Origin: Haemaphysalis longicornis
Lineage: Eukaryota; Arthropoda; Arachnida; Ixodida; Ixodidae
NCBI GenBank assembly: GCA_013339765.2
Contig: CM023454.1
Coordinates: 143,222,593-143,286,592, forward strand
Direction: 5' to 3'
DNA length: 64,000 bases
Below are positions 20,519 to 32,157 of this stretch, in pieces (position 1 is the stretch's first letter; each line of letters opens with the position of its first letter). The translations under genes and the position numbers were made by a program. The notes below the pieces were generated by a model that was given only the letters and a program-made list of their open reading frames with translations, was not told the DNA's origin and ran no database searches.

Positions 20519-22784
20519 GTACAGTGTAACGGTCCATTGACGATGCTAAAATCAAGTGGTATTGCAAACAAACCAAAGCAAGTCATCAGGTGTAGCGTGC
20601 TTGAGTGAAATGAAGCAAGCGGCTCCAAGTCGCGTACGTACTCGTCATGTAACAGAGACACCTTCCACGGCAATCCTGTGGAGGGCTTAGCCAACATGTC
20701 GTAAACTTTTTCCGGGAGTCGAAGAGACCAGGGCGAAAATTCCCACTTTATAAAATTGGGCTTTTAACCTACACAAGATCTTGTGGGTGAAACTCGCCGT
20801 CGCGTTGGTGGCGCCCGGTATGCACTAAAGGTTGGTTCGTTGAACGCAGTCCGGCAAACTTGCGCACCTTCTACGCAAGCTTCGGGTACCGTTTATAATA
20901 GGAATTTAGCTCGTCGCCCTATTGCCGTGATGTAAACACAACTGCCGTGATGTAAACTGCCATCATGTAAAACTGTCGTTATGCAAACACAAGACACATC
21001 TTCCCCAAACCCTCGCGTTCAACATTGACATGCATGGACTGCTTATCCGCAATTGTGTTTTCTAGGAATTCGTTTAGTCCGTTTGTTTTGGAGTGGTAGC
21101 CTGGATTCCTCGGTAATTCGTGTGATCACAAGCCACTCGCCGGTTTGTGTTGCCGATTTCAGAAGCACTTTTTCGCCTTACAACATGGTAGATTCGGAAT
21201 TTTGCAACTTGTCAGCCTCCTTTGCAGTGGTGACGGTATTAATATATCGCTTCATCTGGTCTGCTGCTACAACAATCGCCTCTTCTCCTTCGGGAGGACT
21301 AGGGATTCGGTAACATGGTCAATTATATTGTGGTTGAAGGCCTCTAGCGGAAGAGTGATGCGATAAAAAGGCCCATGGGTCTCGTCAGCTATGTTTGTCG
21401 CGGAATCTAATCCCGACAGGTCTAGCCGTAATAGATGTCGTCGGATGTAAGGGGTTTATATATATCGCTTTTTTGTTCAAGTGTACGTGCACGACCCATG
21501 CGTCTGAGACAGGTCGTCGTTGGCTGCTTGGAAATTTTCTCAGTGAAATGTGGATAGATGAAGTGAAGACACTTTGTTGTTTTGGTGGCCTTGAATTGTT
21601 TCTGGTGAAAAAAGAAAACATTCCAGTTTTATTTCACTAATGATACCAGTAGCTTGCATTTGTTTTTGCGCGCTAGGTTTGCTGTTTTGCCACAACTTTT
21701 GAATCACGTGCTATACAAGTTCTTGATATATGAACGCCAGAATATCTATCAATAATTTCGGACCTTCATCACGGGCGGTGTGTTCACTTTTCAAAGCGGA
21801 CTAGAGCACCGGAGCTAGATTTTGTACTATTACAGCCGAACCGCTGACATATCCTGACCCACTGAGCCGGCTCAGTGACTGGGGGACATTAACTGAGTGA
21901 TGGTGCTACCAAAACATAAATTGCACGTGTAGCCTTTTTTCTAGCATTTACATTACTGACCCCATTCCTAAAAATGTTTTCATTTCGCCTCCTTCCTACA
22001 CCTCGGGACGTAATGGCCACATGTTTACAAATCAGGTGTTTCCAACTGCCACGCAAACCCTACAATTATTCCCTACGACCAGCAGCAACTTTAACCTGCT
22101 ACCCGCTTCCATCGCTAGCATTTAGAATCAAAATTTGCCAAAAGGCAGTTACTAATGATGTATCAATTGTCACCTACTCCTCTTTGCATCGCCTTAAGAG
22201 TAATGTGATACCTAAAATAAAAAAAACAAGTTAATTACTATTTAAATAAACAAAAAATAAACCAGTAAATAAACATAAAAGCCCGTTCCAGGTAATGTAA
22301 GGGGCACGGCAATGTTGTGCCGTTTATATGTTGTCCGTCAAACCCATAGGCCCGGGGTCATAATGCTGATGGACGTTGCTAAAAGATGTGCTGTCTCCTT
22401 CGAAGTGCTTTCACTGGTGCTAGGACTACAAGGTAGCATCATAGGCAGTAGCCGCACGAATGTTTCTAGCCGGATTGTCAGACAATGTTAACGTCAAACT
22501 TCTGCAGTCGCTACCTCCACTGACTAAGACGATCATATGGTTATTTGAAATCTACAGGCCCACATACATCATAATGACCTGTTAGCACTCTAATCAACGT
22601 TTTTTATTATAGGGAGGCCCACCTTTTCAGAGGCCGTATAATTTTCATCGTCTTTTTACCGAGAGCGGTTTGTGTAGGCGAACACGCTTTTGCAGCCATT
22701 GTTATTTTTTCAGTCACAAGGGCTCCCAAGCTCATGTCACATGCGTCCATGGGCGGATTGGTCTCACCATACTCTCAAAAAACA
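20519..22784. other. Intergenic, no supported gene
   Basis: Only short frames are present. A small local repeat occurs at 20925-20975, where GCCGTGATGTAAAC recurs with variants. No TE signature is clear. Confidence 0.5.
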
Positions 22785-24617
22785 AACTGCGCGCAAATTA
22801 CCGGGGACAAGAACACATGAAGACGACACAAGAGCACACTGGCAACTAGTTTATTATTGCACAATTCAAAGTTTTAACTGTCCAAGCGCCCAATCGCCAC
22901 GCCCCCAATGCGTCCCTGTTCTCGGCGCACTCAGCCGAAAATACAAAAACACCGCAACAAAAAACCACAAAACGAACTTTGAGGCGCACGAATGGCGAAA
23001 CATCAGCAAAGATAACCGCATCATGCGTGGATTAAGACCCCCCCTCCCCCCCCCAACACGCATCCCCAGAAGAGGCACCGAAATAGCGCTCAATGTGCAT
23101 CTAAATATGCGACTTCTCGATTAAGCAGGGCGATAGAGGGATGACTGATGCAGTCGAAACCATCTTATATGATGTGGCTGGCTTCTATAATTTCTCGCGT
23201 TTGCTGGTTCTTATGTCGGAAAAGGATGGCTCTGCGCTCAAACACAGGGACACAATCAGGTGTGCATGCGGGCAATGAGAAGATAAGTGGCTCAGGTCAC
23301 GGTTTTTCTTTGAATAGTTATGTTATTTAAGCTTGACATTTAAACACCGTCCCGTTTGGCCAATGTATACTTTGCCACAGGCAAGTGGTATCGAATAAAC
23401 AACCCCCGTAGCACACGGTACGAACTTCTTTGTGTATAATGCCACATGTCCCCTTACGGTTTTTTGCCTTTTTGTTAACTCTTGCACAGATCATCTCCAA
23501 CAAATTAGGAGCCGAAAACACTACGCTCACGTCATACCTTCCTGCCTCTTTTTTTAGTCCGTGAGACATCTTATGAACATTGGGCACCACGGCGAAGTTT
23601 TAGGGTTCTAGGTTTGCTATTTCGGCTTCCTTGTCAAATTTTACCCACTTTAGCAGCTTTTCACTGGCCCTGAAAATTATAGGATCAGGGTGCCCAGATT
23701 TTTTTAGCTTCTCCGCCTGCTCTACGACGCTGGTGGCCATTGAATGCTCGCAGGATTTGGTTACGGCAGATTTCCGGCAGGAAAGGGCAATGCCCTGCTT
23801 CACCACCTTTGAATGTGCCGACTCAAAGACTAAAAGGGCTTTAGCAGACCTCAGAGAATACTTGTAGCACACGTGCCCTTCTCTGAAAGTCAGCCATAAA
23901 TCCAAAAACTGGAGTACTCGATCTCTGGGCAATTCAAAGGTAAATCGTAGACCCTGACAACACTCCTTGCACACTTTCAGTACATCAAGGCACACTATGC
24001 AAGGGGACCTGTCCTACACAACAAGGAAATCGTCCACGTACCGGAACACCTTCACAGAAAGCCCCTCTAGCTTCTCTTTCAAAGACCGATCCACTCTTCT
24101 CAAAAAAGTATTACTAAGAACTGGGGCCACTCGGGACTCTATGCACACCCCACTCTTCTGAGTAAATGTGCCTCTATTCCACTCTACCACGGCCGAAGCC
24201 AAATAGAATAACAGTTCCAAAAAGGAGTTTAGTGACATCCCACACCTGGCAATGAATGCACACTCGTAATTGTCATGCATTATTCAATTCTTTAAATTAT
24301 TCATTAGAGCTTCGGGCGGCATAGAATAGTATAAATCCTCCACATCGATGCTGAACGCTTCAAAGGTTCCGTTGTGTAATTCCCCCATACTTTTGACTGC
24401 TGCTGCAGAATTGGAAACCAGGAACAGATCACCTACATTCAAAGTATCTAAAAGTTTTATGAGAAACCCTGACACAGCCAGCTGCGAGGTTCCTCGTTCG
24501 GAGACAATAGCTCTATAGGGAATGCCCGGTTTGTGCGTCATCGCACTGAAGAAGTCCTTTGTAATATTTTTCTGGGAAGAGTGGGTCGGTCTTGGAAAGA
24601 TAAGCTATAGGGGCTTG
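22785..24617 (-). mobile_element. Penelope-like element, copy 1 (minus strand)
   Basis: Read from 24617 leftward, the RT appears as PLFPEKYYKG, HKPGIPYRAIVSERGT, motif A in FSIDVEDLYYSMP and motif C in FRYVDDFLVV. A linker (RDRVLQFLDLWLTFREGHV) and a GIY-YIG endonuclease remnant near 23330-23440 follow. Penelope-like elements couple this RT to a GIY-YIG nuclease. The gene is broken: a frame change near 24540, a gap near 24285, a stop directly after YVDDFLVV (the other copy has L), a stop at about 23612 (the other copy has Q), and a shift in the nuclease. The 3' untranslated part extends to about 22785 and matches copy 2. The two copies abut at about 24617 in opposite directions. Confidence 0.9.
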
Positions 24618-25893
24618 TTTTGAAGGTGTTCCGGTACGTGGACGATATCCTTGTTGTGCTGGACAGGTCCCCTTGTCAGAGTGTGCCTGATGTACTGAAA
24701 GTGTTCCAGGAGTGTGGTCAGGGTCTACGAATTACCTTTCAATTGCCCAGAGACCGAGTGCTCCAGTTTTTGGATTTATGGCTGACTTTCAGAGAAGTGC
24801 ACGTGTGCTCCAAGTATTCTGCGAGGTCTGTAAAAGCCGTTTTAGGCTTTGAGTCGGCAAATTCAAAGCTGGTGAAGCAGGGCATTGCCCTTTCCTGCCG
24901 GAAATCTGCCGTAACCAAATCCGGCGAGCACTCAATGGCCACCAGCGTCGTACAGCAGGTAGAGAAGCTAAGAAAATCTGGGTACCCTGATCATATAATT
25001 TCCAGGGCCAGTGAAAATCTGCTTAAGTGGGTAAAATTCCACAAGGAAGCCGAAATAACAAAACAAGAACCCCAAAACTTCGCCGTGGTGCCCAATGTTC
25101 ATAAGATGTCTCACGGAATAAAAAAAGTGGCAGGAAGGTATGACGTGAGCGTAGTGTTTTCGGCTCGTAATTTGTTGGGGATGATTAGTGCAAGAGTTAA
25201 CAAAAAGGCAAAAAACCGTAAAGGGGACATGTGGCATTATACACTAAAGAAGTTCGTACCGTGTGGTACGGCGGTCGTGTATTCGATACCACTTGCCTGT
25301 GGCAAAGTATACATTGGCCAAACGGGATGGTGTTTAAATGTCAGGCTTAAAGAACATAACTACTCAAAGAAAAAACGATACCTGAGCCACTTATCTTCTC
25401 ATTGCCGCGCATTCAGACCTGTGTGTCCCTGTGTTTGAGCCCACAGCCATCCTTTTCCGACATAAGAACCAGCAAACGCGAGAAATTATAGAAGCCAGCC
25501 ACATCCTATAGGCTGGTTTCGACTGCATCAGTCATCCCTCTATCGCCCTGCTTAATCGAGAAGTCGCATATTTAGATGCACATTGAGCGCTATTTCGGTG
25601 CCTCTTCTGGGCATGTGTGTTGGGGGTGGGAGGGGGGTGTTATTCCTCGTATGATGCGTTTATCTTTGCTGATGTTTCGCCATTCGTGCGCCTCAAAGTT
25701 CGTTTTGTGGTTTTTTGTTACGGTGTTTTTGTATTTTCGGCTGAGTGCGCGGAGAACTGTCACGGATTGGGGCGTGGCGATTGGGCGCTTGGGCATTTAA
25801 AGCTTTGAATTGTGGAATAATAAACTAGTTGGGAGTCTGCGCTTGTGCCGTCTTCATGTGTTCTTGTCCCCGTTAATTTGCGCGCATTTTATT
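24618..25893 (+). mobile_element. Penelope-like element, copy 2 (plus strand, 5' truncated)
   Basis: The copy begins in the middle of the RT, a few residues before YVDD, and extends to a shared 3' end near CCCCGTTAATTTGCGCGCA (25874-25892). It lacks the RT fingers and motif A that copy 1 retains, so it could not be active alone. Its 3' region (25570-25893) mirrors 22785-23110. The head-to-head junction with copy 1 fits the partial, often inverted, multi-copy insertions known for Penelope elements. Confidence 0.9.
24620..25438 (+). pseudogene. Penelope-like RT C-terminus plus GIY-YIG endonuclease
   Basis: This 272-codon frame holds motif C (VFRYVDDILVVLDRSP), the RT thumb/linker, PNVHKMSHGIKKVAGRYDVS, and a GIY-YIG nuclease core reading VVYSIPLACGKVYIGQTG with a downstream LNVRLKEHN. 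The Y and I residues of the motif and the following basic segment are present. A frameshift near 25415 moves the C-terminus to another frame, where PVFEPTAILFRHKNQQTREI and ISHPSIALLNREVAYLD continue to about 25575. It is open for longer than any other protein part in this pair, but truncated at its start. Confidence 0.9.
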
Positions 25894-27434
25894 TTCGAGA
25901 TGCATCATTACCAACTAGCCGAACTCTCAACCCTTTTACTCTCACCATACTCATCACAATCATTACATCTGGAACCCAAGTGTAGTGGACACAGACGTGA
26001 GGGAAACAACACAATCGGATGGGGCTGTACTCCCAAGTGATGTTATTAATGACCCAACAAAAATTATCTACTGAGGCCGAACCCGCAAGCTCCCACATAA
26101 AAAAAAACAGTGGAATATTACACTTCAAACACTGGACGTAGTTACGCTGACTGAAAACACGCAGGCCAATCAGAAAATATTTTTTTTATGTATTGTTATC
26201 GACTAGCGTCACTTACACTTCAAAAACAGTTGTTTTCGTATTTTGCAACCCGCCATGATAATCCTTTACATGTTTAGCAAATACAGCGTACAGCACCCGC
26301 AGATTTCTCGTTAGTTTGCCTACAGGGGCTTTGCTACACTACTGAGAGGTGCAGTTAATGAAAAAAAAACGTTTGGGGACTTGGGGGCTGGATGGGTACA
26401 CTATAAGAGGTGTGACGCGCTATCGTAGACTAGTTCAGAAAATGGAATACATTAAATATATTGCTGCAGAAAATATTCAGTATAGCATTGTTGCAGAAAA
26501 TTTCGTCATCTTCTAATGGAGCACTTCCAGATTGGCACATATAATTAGGCATCTTCTTGTTTCCTTCACTGTGCAAGGGGTCTGAAGTGTTTGTGACGTT
26601 TTCAACTACTATATTTTTTCATGACATTTTTGCGTTTCTCCTGTTTACGCTATTTGCCATTAATATAGTATTTTTTTGCATTTTATGTCGTGAAATGTTG
26701 CTGCGAGAATTGAATCTCTTATTTTGGTGTGATTTCTGTGTTCTGAACATTGTGGCACTTTTTGCGTTATTTTCGTGCAAAATACATAGGCTTTTTTGTT
26801 CTTTCTCTGAGTTTGCCTTGTGTGTATCGAAGTTCTAAGTTCCTTACATATCTTTTCTGCCGAGTGATAGCTGCTTGCTCCTTTTGTAATCGTCATTTAA
26901 CTCCTGTTACTCAATGCCTTCCGGCGTCTAAGGTATTTTAAAAGAATAAATAAATATTTTATGGCTGCTTGTTTTGAAAAAGTAACGTCGTCCTCAAACC
27001 AGTATTGGTTACCACACTAGCGCCATAATGAAAAAACCGGCAATTTCTACGACACGTACCCATTTAGCGAAGATAGAAAATAAACATTTATATTGAGATT
27101 TTTATTTTGTATCGTTGCCTTTTCTGCCATCTAGATTGATATTGGGGTATGTATAAAATATTCAGCCTTCTTAGTGATTCCTGCACACATTTGTGAAATT
27201 GCAAGAAACGTTTAGTTACCAAATCCGAATTTCAATTTAAATTATATATTTCCACACACACTGGGTGGCTTCCCGGTTAAAAGGTTTTGCAGTAGCTTCA
27301 CATAATCCAGAGAACAGGTACAATAGGCAAGAAACAGCGCATAAAGCAACACGTAATGTTGAAAAATGCCCATTTACTTGACTACACAGATATTGAAGTA
27401 GTTACGAAGCGGAAGTATACATATGAGGAAATCG
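25894..27434. other. Intergenic, no supported gene
   Basis: AT-rich DNA with hydrophobic short frames (for example 26557-26838, plus) that look like compositional artefacts of T-rich sequence. No RNA gene or repeat boundary is evident. Confidence 0.5.
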
Positions 27435-27902
27435 CAATATAGGGCATATTTTTATAAAAATGACTTTTTCTCTTTTTTGGATTTCCAGAATACCCAAAGA
27501 TTCAAAACTGTTGTGCAGAGAGAATTATGTTTCTATCGTTTTTGCTTAAAAAGTTACAGCCAAATTTCTAACAGCTGGTGAACCGTTCCGAAACCGAAAC
27601 TAATGTGGTGTGGTAGCAAAAAATTGACAACTCAGGGAAAATCAGCGGTGTATATTGAATTCTTTCTGTTAGGTTCTGGTCTAATGCATAAAGATAATCC
27701 AAAATAAATTTGCGATGTTTTCTGTTTTTTAAACATCGCTTTAAACTTCCGTAAGGGGGACGCATGACGCTAGAGGCGTCTCAGGTGCTCACTTTGCGCG
27801 CGCTTTATGCTACTGCTGTGAGAGCTTCGGGGCCGTCCTGTTGATCGGGATTCTCTTTACTAGCGAAACGTAAGCATTGGCGGAACGTTTTTATAAGAAG
27901 AT

Positions 27903-29628
27903 ATGGCCAAGTTCCGGGTTAAAAAGCGACTGAAACGAACGTTTCTTGGAAATCGGCACACGGTGAATGCTCCGACCAAAGACCATGCGGACGTCAATGT
28001 TTCGACGAGTTCTGAAAGCTTGGGGACGGTGGACAACAACTGTGAAGTGCCCCTACAAGACCCTTTACGGCAAGGTAATAGGATTATTGATGTGGAGATT
28101 CTGTCGTCTGTTTTGCCAAAATTGGCTTGCCCAGAATGCAAGACGACGTCACTCCGATTGGAAGAATCCTCGCAGCAGGGAATATCTTTTGCATACGTCG
28201 TTATTTGTGACTCCTGCGCATTTGGACATTCTTTTCAATCGTCAAAAAAAGGGTGGAAGTGCTATTGAGAATAACCTGCGTTTTGTCTACGCTATGCGGC
28301 AGCTTGGCAAGGGTTATTCTGGAGCTGTAACGCTGGCGAAAGTAATGAACATGCCACCACCACCTTGGCATTCTGCCTACCAAAAGACATCTACCAAGCT
28401 CTGTAAAGCGGCAGAGACTGTTGCATCTGAGTCAATGGCAAATGCCGCTGCTGAAGTGCGTTGTGTTGTGCAAACTACTGATTGTGGTGTATCAGGGGAT
28501 GGCACTTGGCAAAGGCGTGGACATTCTTCATTGAACGGCAGCGTCTCTTTGATATTTGTTGATACTGTGCAATGTTATTGACGTAGAAGGTATGTCAAGT
28601 AAATGTAGGGCATGCCATTTGAAAAGCAAGTTGAACCCAACAAGTGCTGAATTTATGGAATGGAAGGCAAACCATACTCAGTGCCAGGCGAACTACAGCG
28701 GTAGAGTTGGTGGCATGGAGGCCGTAGGGCTTTATCGTATGTTCGAGTAAGTAGACTCGAACATACTCGAACATACTCGAATTAAGTATGTAGACTTCTA
28801 TGGAGATGGGCGACTCCAAGAGCCACGCGGCAGTAAAGGACATATATGGCCCAATAGCGTGCGGAAACTGGAGTGCATTGGACATGTACAGAGCGAGTAG
28901 GGTGCCGCCTACGAAAGTTGAAAAAAAAACTGTTGTGGACTGGAGGCAAAGGAAAGCTAACCGACGTTCACATCGACCGGCTGCAGAACTACTATGGTAT
29001 TGCCATCAGAACGAATGTGGGAGACCCTGCACATCAATGAACAAGCAACATTAGCAAGCCTGTTTCATTGCTGTTGAAAAGATGAAGCACCAAGACATGG
29101 TCCTGTTGTCCCCTGGGTCCCGAGAGTTGGTGCGGGTTTAATCGACAGAAGCACTCGGTGGTGGACGCTACAAGTACAAGGGAGGCCTTTCCGACGAGGT
29201 ACTCAACCAAGTAAGCCAGTGTATGCTGACCTTTGTAAGGAGGAGCTCCTAGCAGTGCCTGCACTGAAAAACCCAAAATGCCAATGAGAGTGTCAACAGC
29301 ATGATTTGGCAATGGGTACCCAAAGACGTCCACGTGGGCTTGCCTATGCTACTTTTGGTTTATATGACGCTTTGTGCCACTTCAATATAGCAGCAAAAGC
29401 ACAGCTGATATTTTGAGAGAAGTGGGCATCGAACCTGGCCACCATACTCTCTTAGCATGTCGCACTAGTGACCGGAGCCGTGTGAAGAAGGCCCAGCTTC
29501 ACTCAACGGGTGAGGAAAAACAACTCCGGAAAAAAAGACGGGCAGCTACAAAAGCCAAACGAGAGTGTGTGGTAGCTAACGAGGGCCCTAGCTATGAACC
29601 TGGTGGATTTGAACTGTCTACGATGTGA
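27903..29628 (+). pseudogene. Mutator-like/Kolobok-type transposase
   Basis: The start (ATG 27903) reads MAKFRVKKRLKRTFLGNRHT, followed by a zinc-binding-like region (CPEC ... CDSC). Then come, in successive frames, NNLRFVYAMRQLGKGYSG, the first acidic site in SGDGTWQRRGHSSLNG, KCRACHLKSK with TQCQANYSG, YVDFYGDG plus SKSHAAVKDIYG (second acidic site), and ESVNSMIWQWVPKDVHVGL, whose E fits the third catalytic residue. The C-terminal basic segment ends with GPSYEPGGFELSTM. Frameshifts occur near 28250 (in an A-run), 28570, 28740 (a short hairpin repeat) and 28815, plus stops near 29055-29350. All three acidic positions are still readable. I recall many multi-copy tick proteins with this layout, annotated as Mutator-like transposase. 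Confidence 0.85.
28739..28782. repeat. Short hairpin-forming repeat inside the transposase
   Basis: TATGTTCGAGT is followed within 10 bases by ACTCGAACATA, ACTCGAACATA and ACTCGAAT. The inverted and tandem copies break the reading frame between RMFE and YVDF. Confidence 0.8.
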
Positions 29629-30175
29629 TTCTCTTGTTTGTTCATGGATTGGAAACTTTAAATCTTGTTTTTCTCAAACTGATTTTTTGTACTTTCATTG
29701 CTAAGCAAACAGACGTAAACCTTTAAATAAATGCAGCTATTTCAACGAAACTTTCCCTACTCATTTCTTTATTACAAGCGTATGCAATGAACTAGGATAA
29801 TTGAAAACTAATGGGAAGTTTTTATGTAATCAAATTTTAATTTAAAGAATTCATTAAAAAAGCCAAATTTTTTCGCTTTCTTCGGAATTTTTGCTGTAAC
29901 TTGATTCCCATATATCGGATCGCAAAGATCCTAGTTAGTTGCACAGCCTGGATAGTTGGGTATCCCTGTGCCGAATAGCTTACAATTTCAGCACAGCTTT
30001 CGTAAGTTATGAATGTTTGCGTAACAGCTAAGGTTGAGCAATTTTTCGTCACTAACAAGTGCCAATATAAGTTTTTTCACTCTTTTTTGATTTTAAATAC
30101 CATTTATAACGGTCTTTCATAAGGTCAATGTAAAATAAAAATTTTGATGTTAAAATTTAAAAAAAAATTGAAAAA

Positions 30176-30193
30176 GGTGGTGACATACCTTAA
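30176..30193 (+). repeat. Terminal inverted repeat and TTAA flank of copy 1
   Basis: GGTGGTGACATACC then TTAA. It pairs with TTAA then GGTATGTCCCCACC at 52778-52795. Confidence 0.75.
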
Positions 30194-30541
30194 AGATATG
30201 CAAAAAGTATACAACCTAATACATTACAATGAGTTAAACACGAAGAACATTGGGGAAAATGTGCCAAATGCAAAGTTACACTAGCAACCTCACCAAAAAT
30301 GAAATTATTTGCTTGCCTAAAATGTGGCTGTTTGCTTTTATTTCTCTGTAGTTTCTGGGGATGTGTATGTGGAATGTGGCAGTTTATATTTCGTACAGAA
30401 ATTTGTATGGAACTTAAGCCAGTGTTTCAGGTGTGTCCATATCTTCGTTTATCTTTTAAAATTGCAGAAGCTTGTAAAATGTTATCTTGAGCGACAGAAG
30501 ACAAAATGAACGGTGCAGAGCCTACGGCACCCGTACAACGA

Positions 30542-32157
30542 TCAACACGAATATTGTTGAATATATAAGATGCATTTTGTATGCGCACGTGTTCGAGGTT
30601 TCCAATGTACTGGGCAATTCCTTGCTTTCCCCTCACATAGCACGCAACTGTGGGCGTGTTTTTTGTTTTTATGGCTTATCTTGTATTTATGTTCCGAGAT
30701 GTTTGGAAGACGGGTCGTCGTGGCACGTTTCCAAAATTTTCTCACGAAGGTCTGCAGGGATGACAAGATTGTTCGTATTAGTTCGGTGGCTTAAATTCTT
30801 CGTCACGAGGGCGGTGTTTCTCAGGCTGAATGCTGGTAAGTCGCGTTTGAACGCCCTAGGCAGGGCGACTTTGGGTCCTTGGAGGCAGTCGATCACGATG
30901 CGTATGTAGGGTCGGCACGCTGCCAGGCGGCTCGCCTTCCCGACTCCAAAGAACGGGCTGTCTTCATCGGAGTCTTGTGGTGGTGGGTCAGCGGCAGCTC
31001 GGGACAGGCCGTCGGCGTCGAAGTGTTTCCTGCCGGAGTTATGGACGATTGTAACGTCGAACTCTCGCAGGAGCAAGCTACACCTCGCAGGACGGCCAAG
31101 AGAGGTCCTTCAAATTGGCGAGCCGAAACAGCGCACGATGGTCTGTCACACGGTTGCCTGATCTACCATACACGTCCGGCAAAGTTTTAAAATTTCTTTT
31201 ATATTTGCGAGGAAATTCTTTCTCACAGGCTGAGTAGTTTTTTTTCTCCTTTGAGAGACCGTGCCTGGCATATGCGATTGCTTTTAAGTGAATGCACTTT
31301 ATAAGCGACCCCAAACCATCCACCGCCGGCGGCTGCGGCGGCGTCCGCAGTGCTCCTCTATATTAAAAAAGAACAGCATCCGCGCCAGGTTTCGATCCGA
31401 GGACTTTGCGGCCGCAGCGCGACGCTCTACCGACCAGCCACGGACGCGACGCTGATATCAGTGTTAGTGACGCGCCTTATATCTTTAACACGCATTCAAA
31501 CTACGTCGTCAGCGGCGTGCGTTGGCGACTCAGCGGCGTTATAGCGGCTTGATAACTGCGTGGTGTACACGTGATACTACAAACCCGATGGAAGAGATGG
31601 AAGAGAAGGCGGCGAGGCGGTGGGCTGCGGGGCCGAGCGCAAGCGCCGCAAGCGGGCCGACAACCGTGCATTCGCACTTTCCACATTCTCCCCCTCGGGG
31701 AAATGCGGGGGAATTTTTTTCGCAATCGCTTTGCTTTTGGTTGAGTGCGGCTCCCAAGCCTCTACTACTGGTGTCCGTGTGCATTTCCGTTTCGGCGTTA
31801 CCGTCGAAATTAGTGACTACAGGCTGGTTCTGCAGGCGTTGTTGCAGCTCCTATAATTCTTTTTCAGGCGCGTTTCCAGCAGAAAGGGGTGCTGTTTTTC
31901 GTCAAGTGCTTGAGTGGCTCTGCACAGCATGCGAATTCTGCGACGAAGGGGTGGTTGTATGCGACAGTCCGAGAATTCTTCGCACGCCTTTTTGTCTTTC
32001 GGTCTTGGGAAGTTCTCTATGGCTGAAGTTTACGCCGGGTAAGGCCGGACTCACGCAGCGTTGACGACATGGCCCAAACAGTGAGTTCCTCGTACCTGAA
32101 GCGGAATTTTTCAGTCTTCAGGGTAAGCCCAGACGAGGGAATAGCCTTGAGTACAAT
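30542..32157 (-). pseudogene. Second Ty3/Gypsy pol fragment (RT tail, RNase H, start of integrase)
   Basis: Reading leftward from about 32157: VLKAIPSSGLTLKTEKFRF (RT palm end), then in a broken frame ARRILGLSHT, then FDGNAETEMHTDTSSRGLGA (RNase H start, 31715-31830). After a ~430-bp insertion come AIAYARHGLSKEKKNYSACE and VTDHRALFRLANLKD (31078-31300). A new frame follows with LLREFDVTIVHNSGRKHFDADGLSRA, ALPRAFKRDLPAFSLRN and PADLREKILETCHDDPSSKH (30687-31076), the linker and first histidine of the integrase zinc site. No LTR is attached; both ends fade into unrelated DNA. It is the same broad lineage as the 6-12.7 kb element but not the same family, judging by wording. Confidence 0.9.
31286..31715 (-). 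mobile_element. tRNA-related SINE, copy 2 (inside Gypsy RNase H)
   Basis: On the minus strand: GATATAAGGCGCGTCACTAA, then box-A-like GGCTGGTCGGTAGAGCGTC, box-B-like GGATCGAAACC, a T-rich run, and CACTGCGGACGCCGCC. The tail ends GCGTCGCTTATAAAGTGC-like sequence next to the RNase H frame. The order matches copy 1 at 9495-9745. The flanks TGCGATTGCTTTT (31273-31285) and CGCAATCGCTTTG (31721-31733) do not repeat directly. The possible duplicated target, AAGCAATCGCA and AAGCGATTGCG on the minus strand, agrees at 8 of 11 bases with only transitions, so it is tentative. The outer ~150 bases toward 31715 may belong to something else. Confidence 0.65.

Larger units (their letters stand above)
27435..30189 (+). 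mobile_element. Kolobok/Mutator-like DNA transposon, copy 1
   Basis: The right end is GGTGGTGACATACC (30176-30189) followed by TTAA (30190-30193). The reverse complement of that end matches the left end of copy 2 at 52782 in 13 of 14 bases. The left end of this copy is decayed, at about 27435 by alignment with copy 2. Inside is a degenerate transposase of the 'Mutator-like' kind (27903-29628). TTAA targets are a property of Kolobok and piggyBac; the transposase is not piggyBac-like, so I lean to Kolobok. The superfamily name is inference. Confidence 0.75.

Noticed and set aside
26557..26838. Membrane protein encoded by a hydrophobic frame
   Set aside because: Phe/Leu richness follows from T-rich sequence; no conserved feature.
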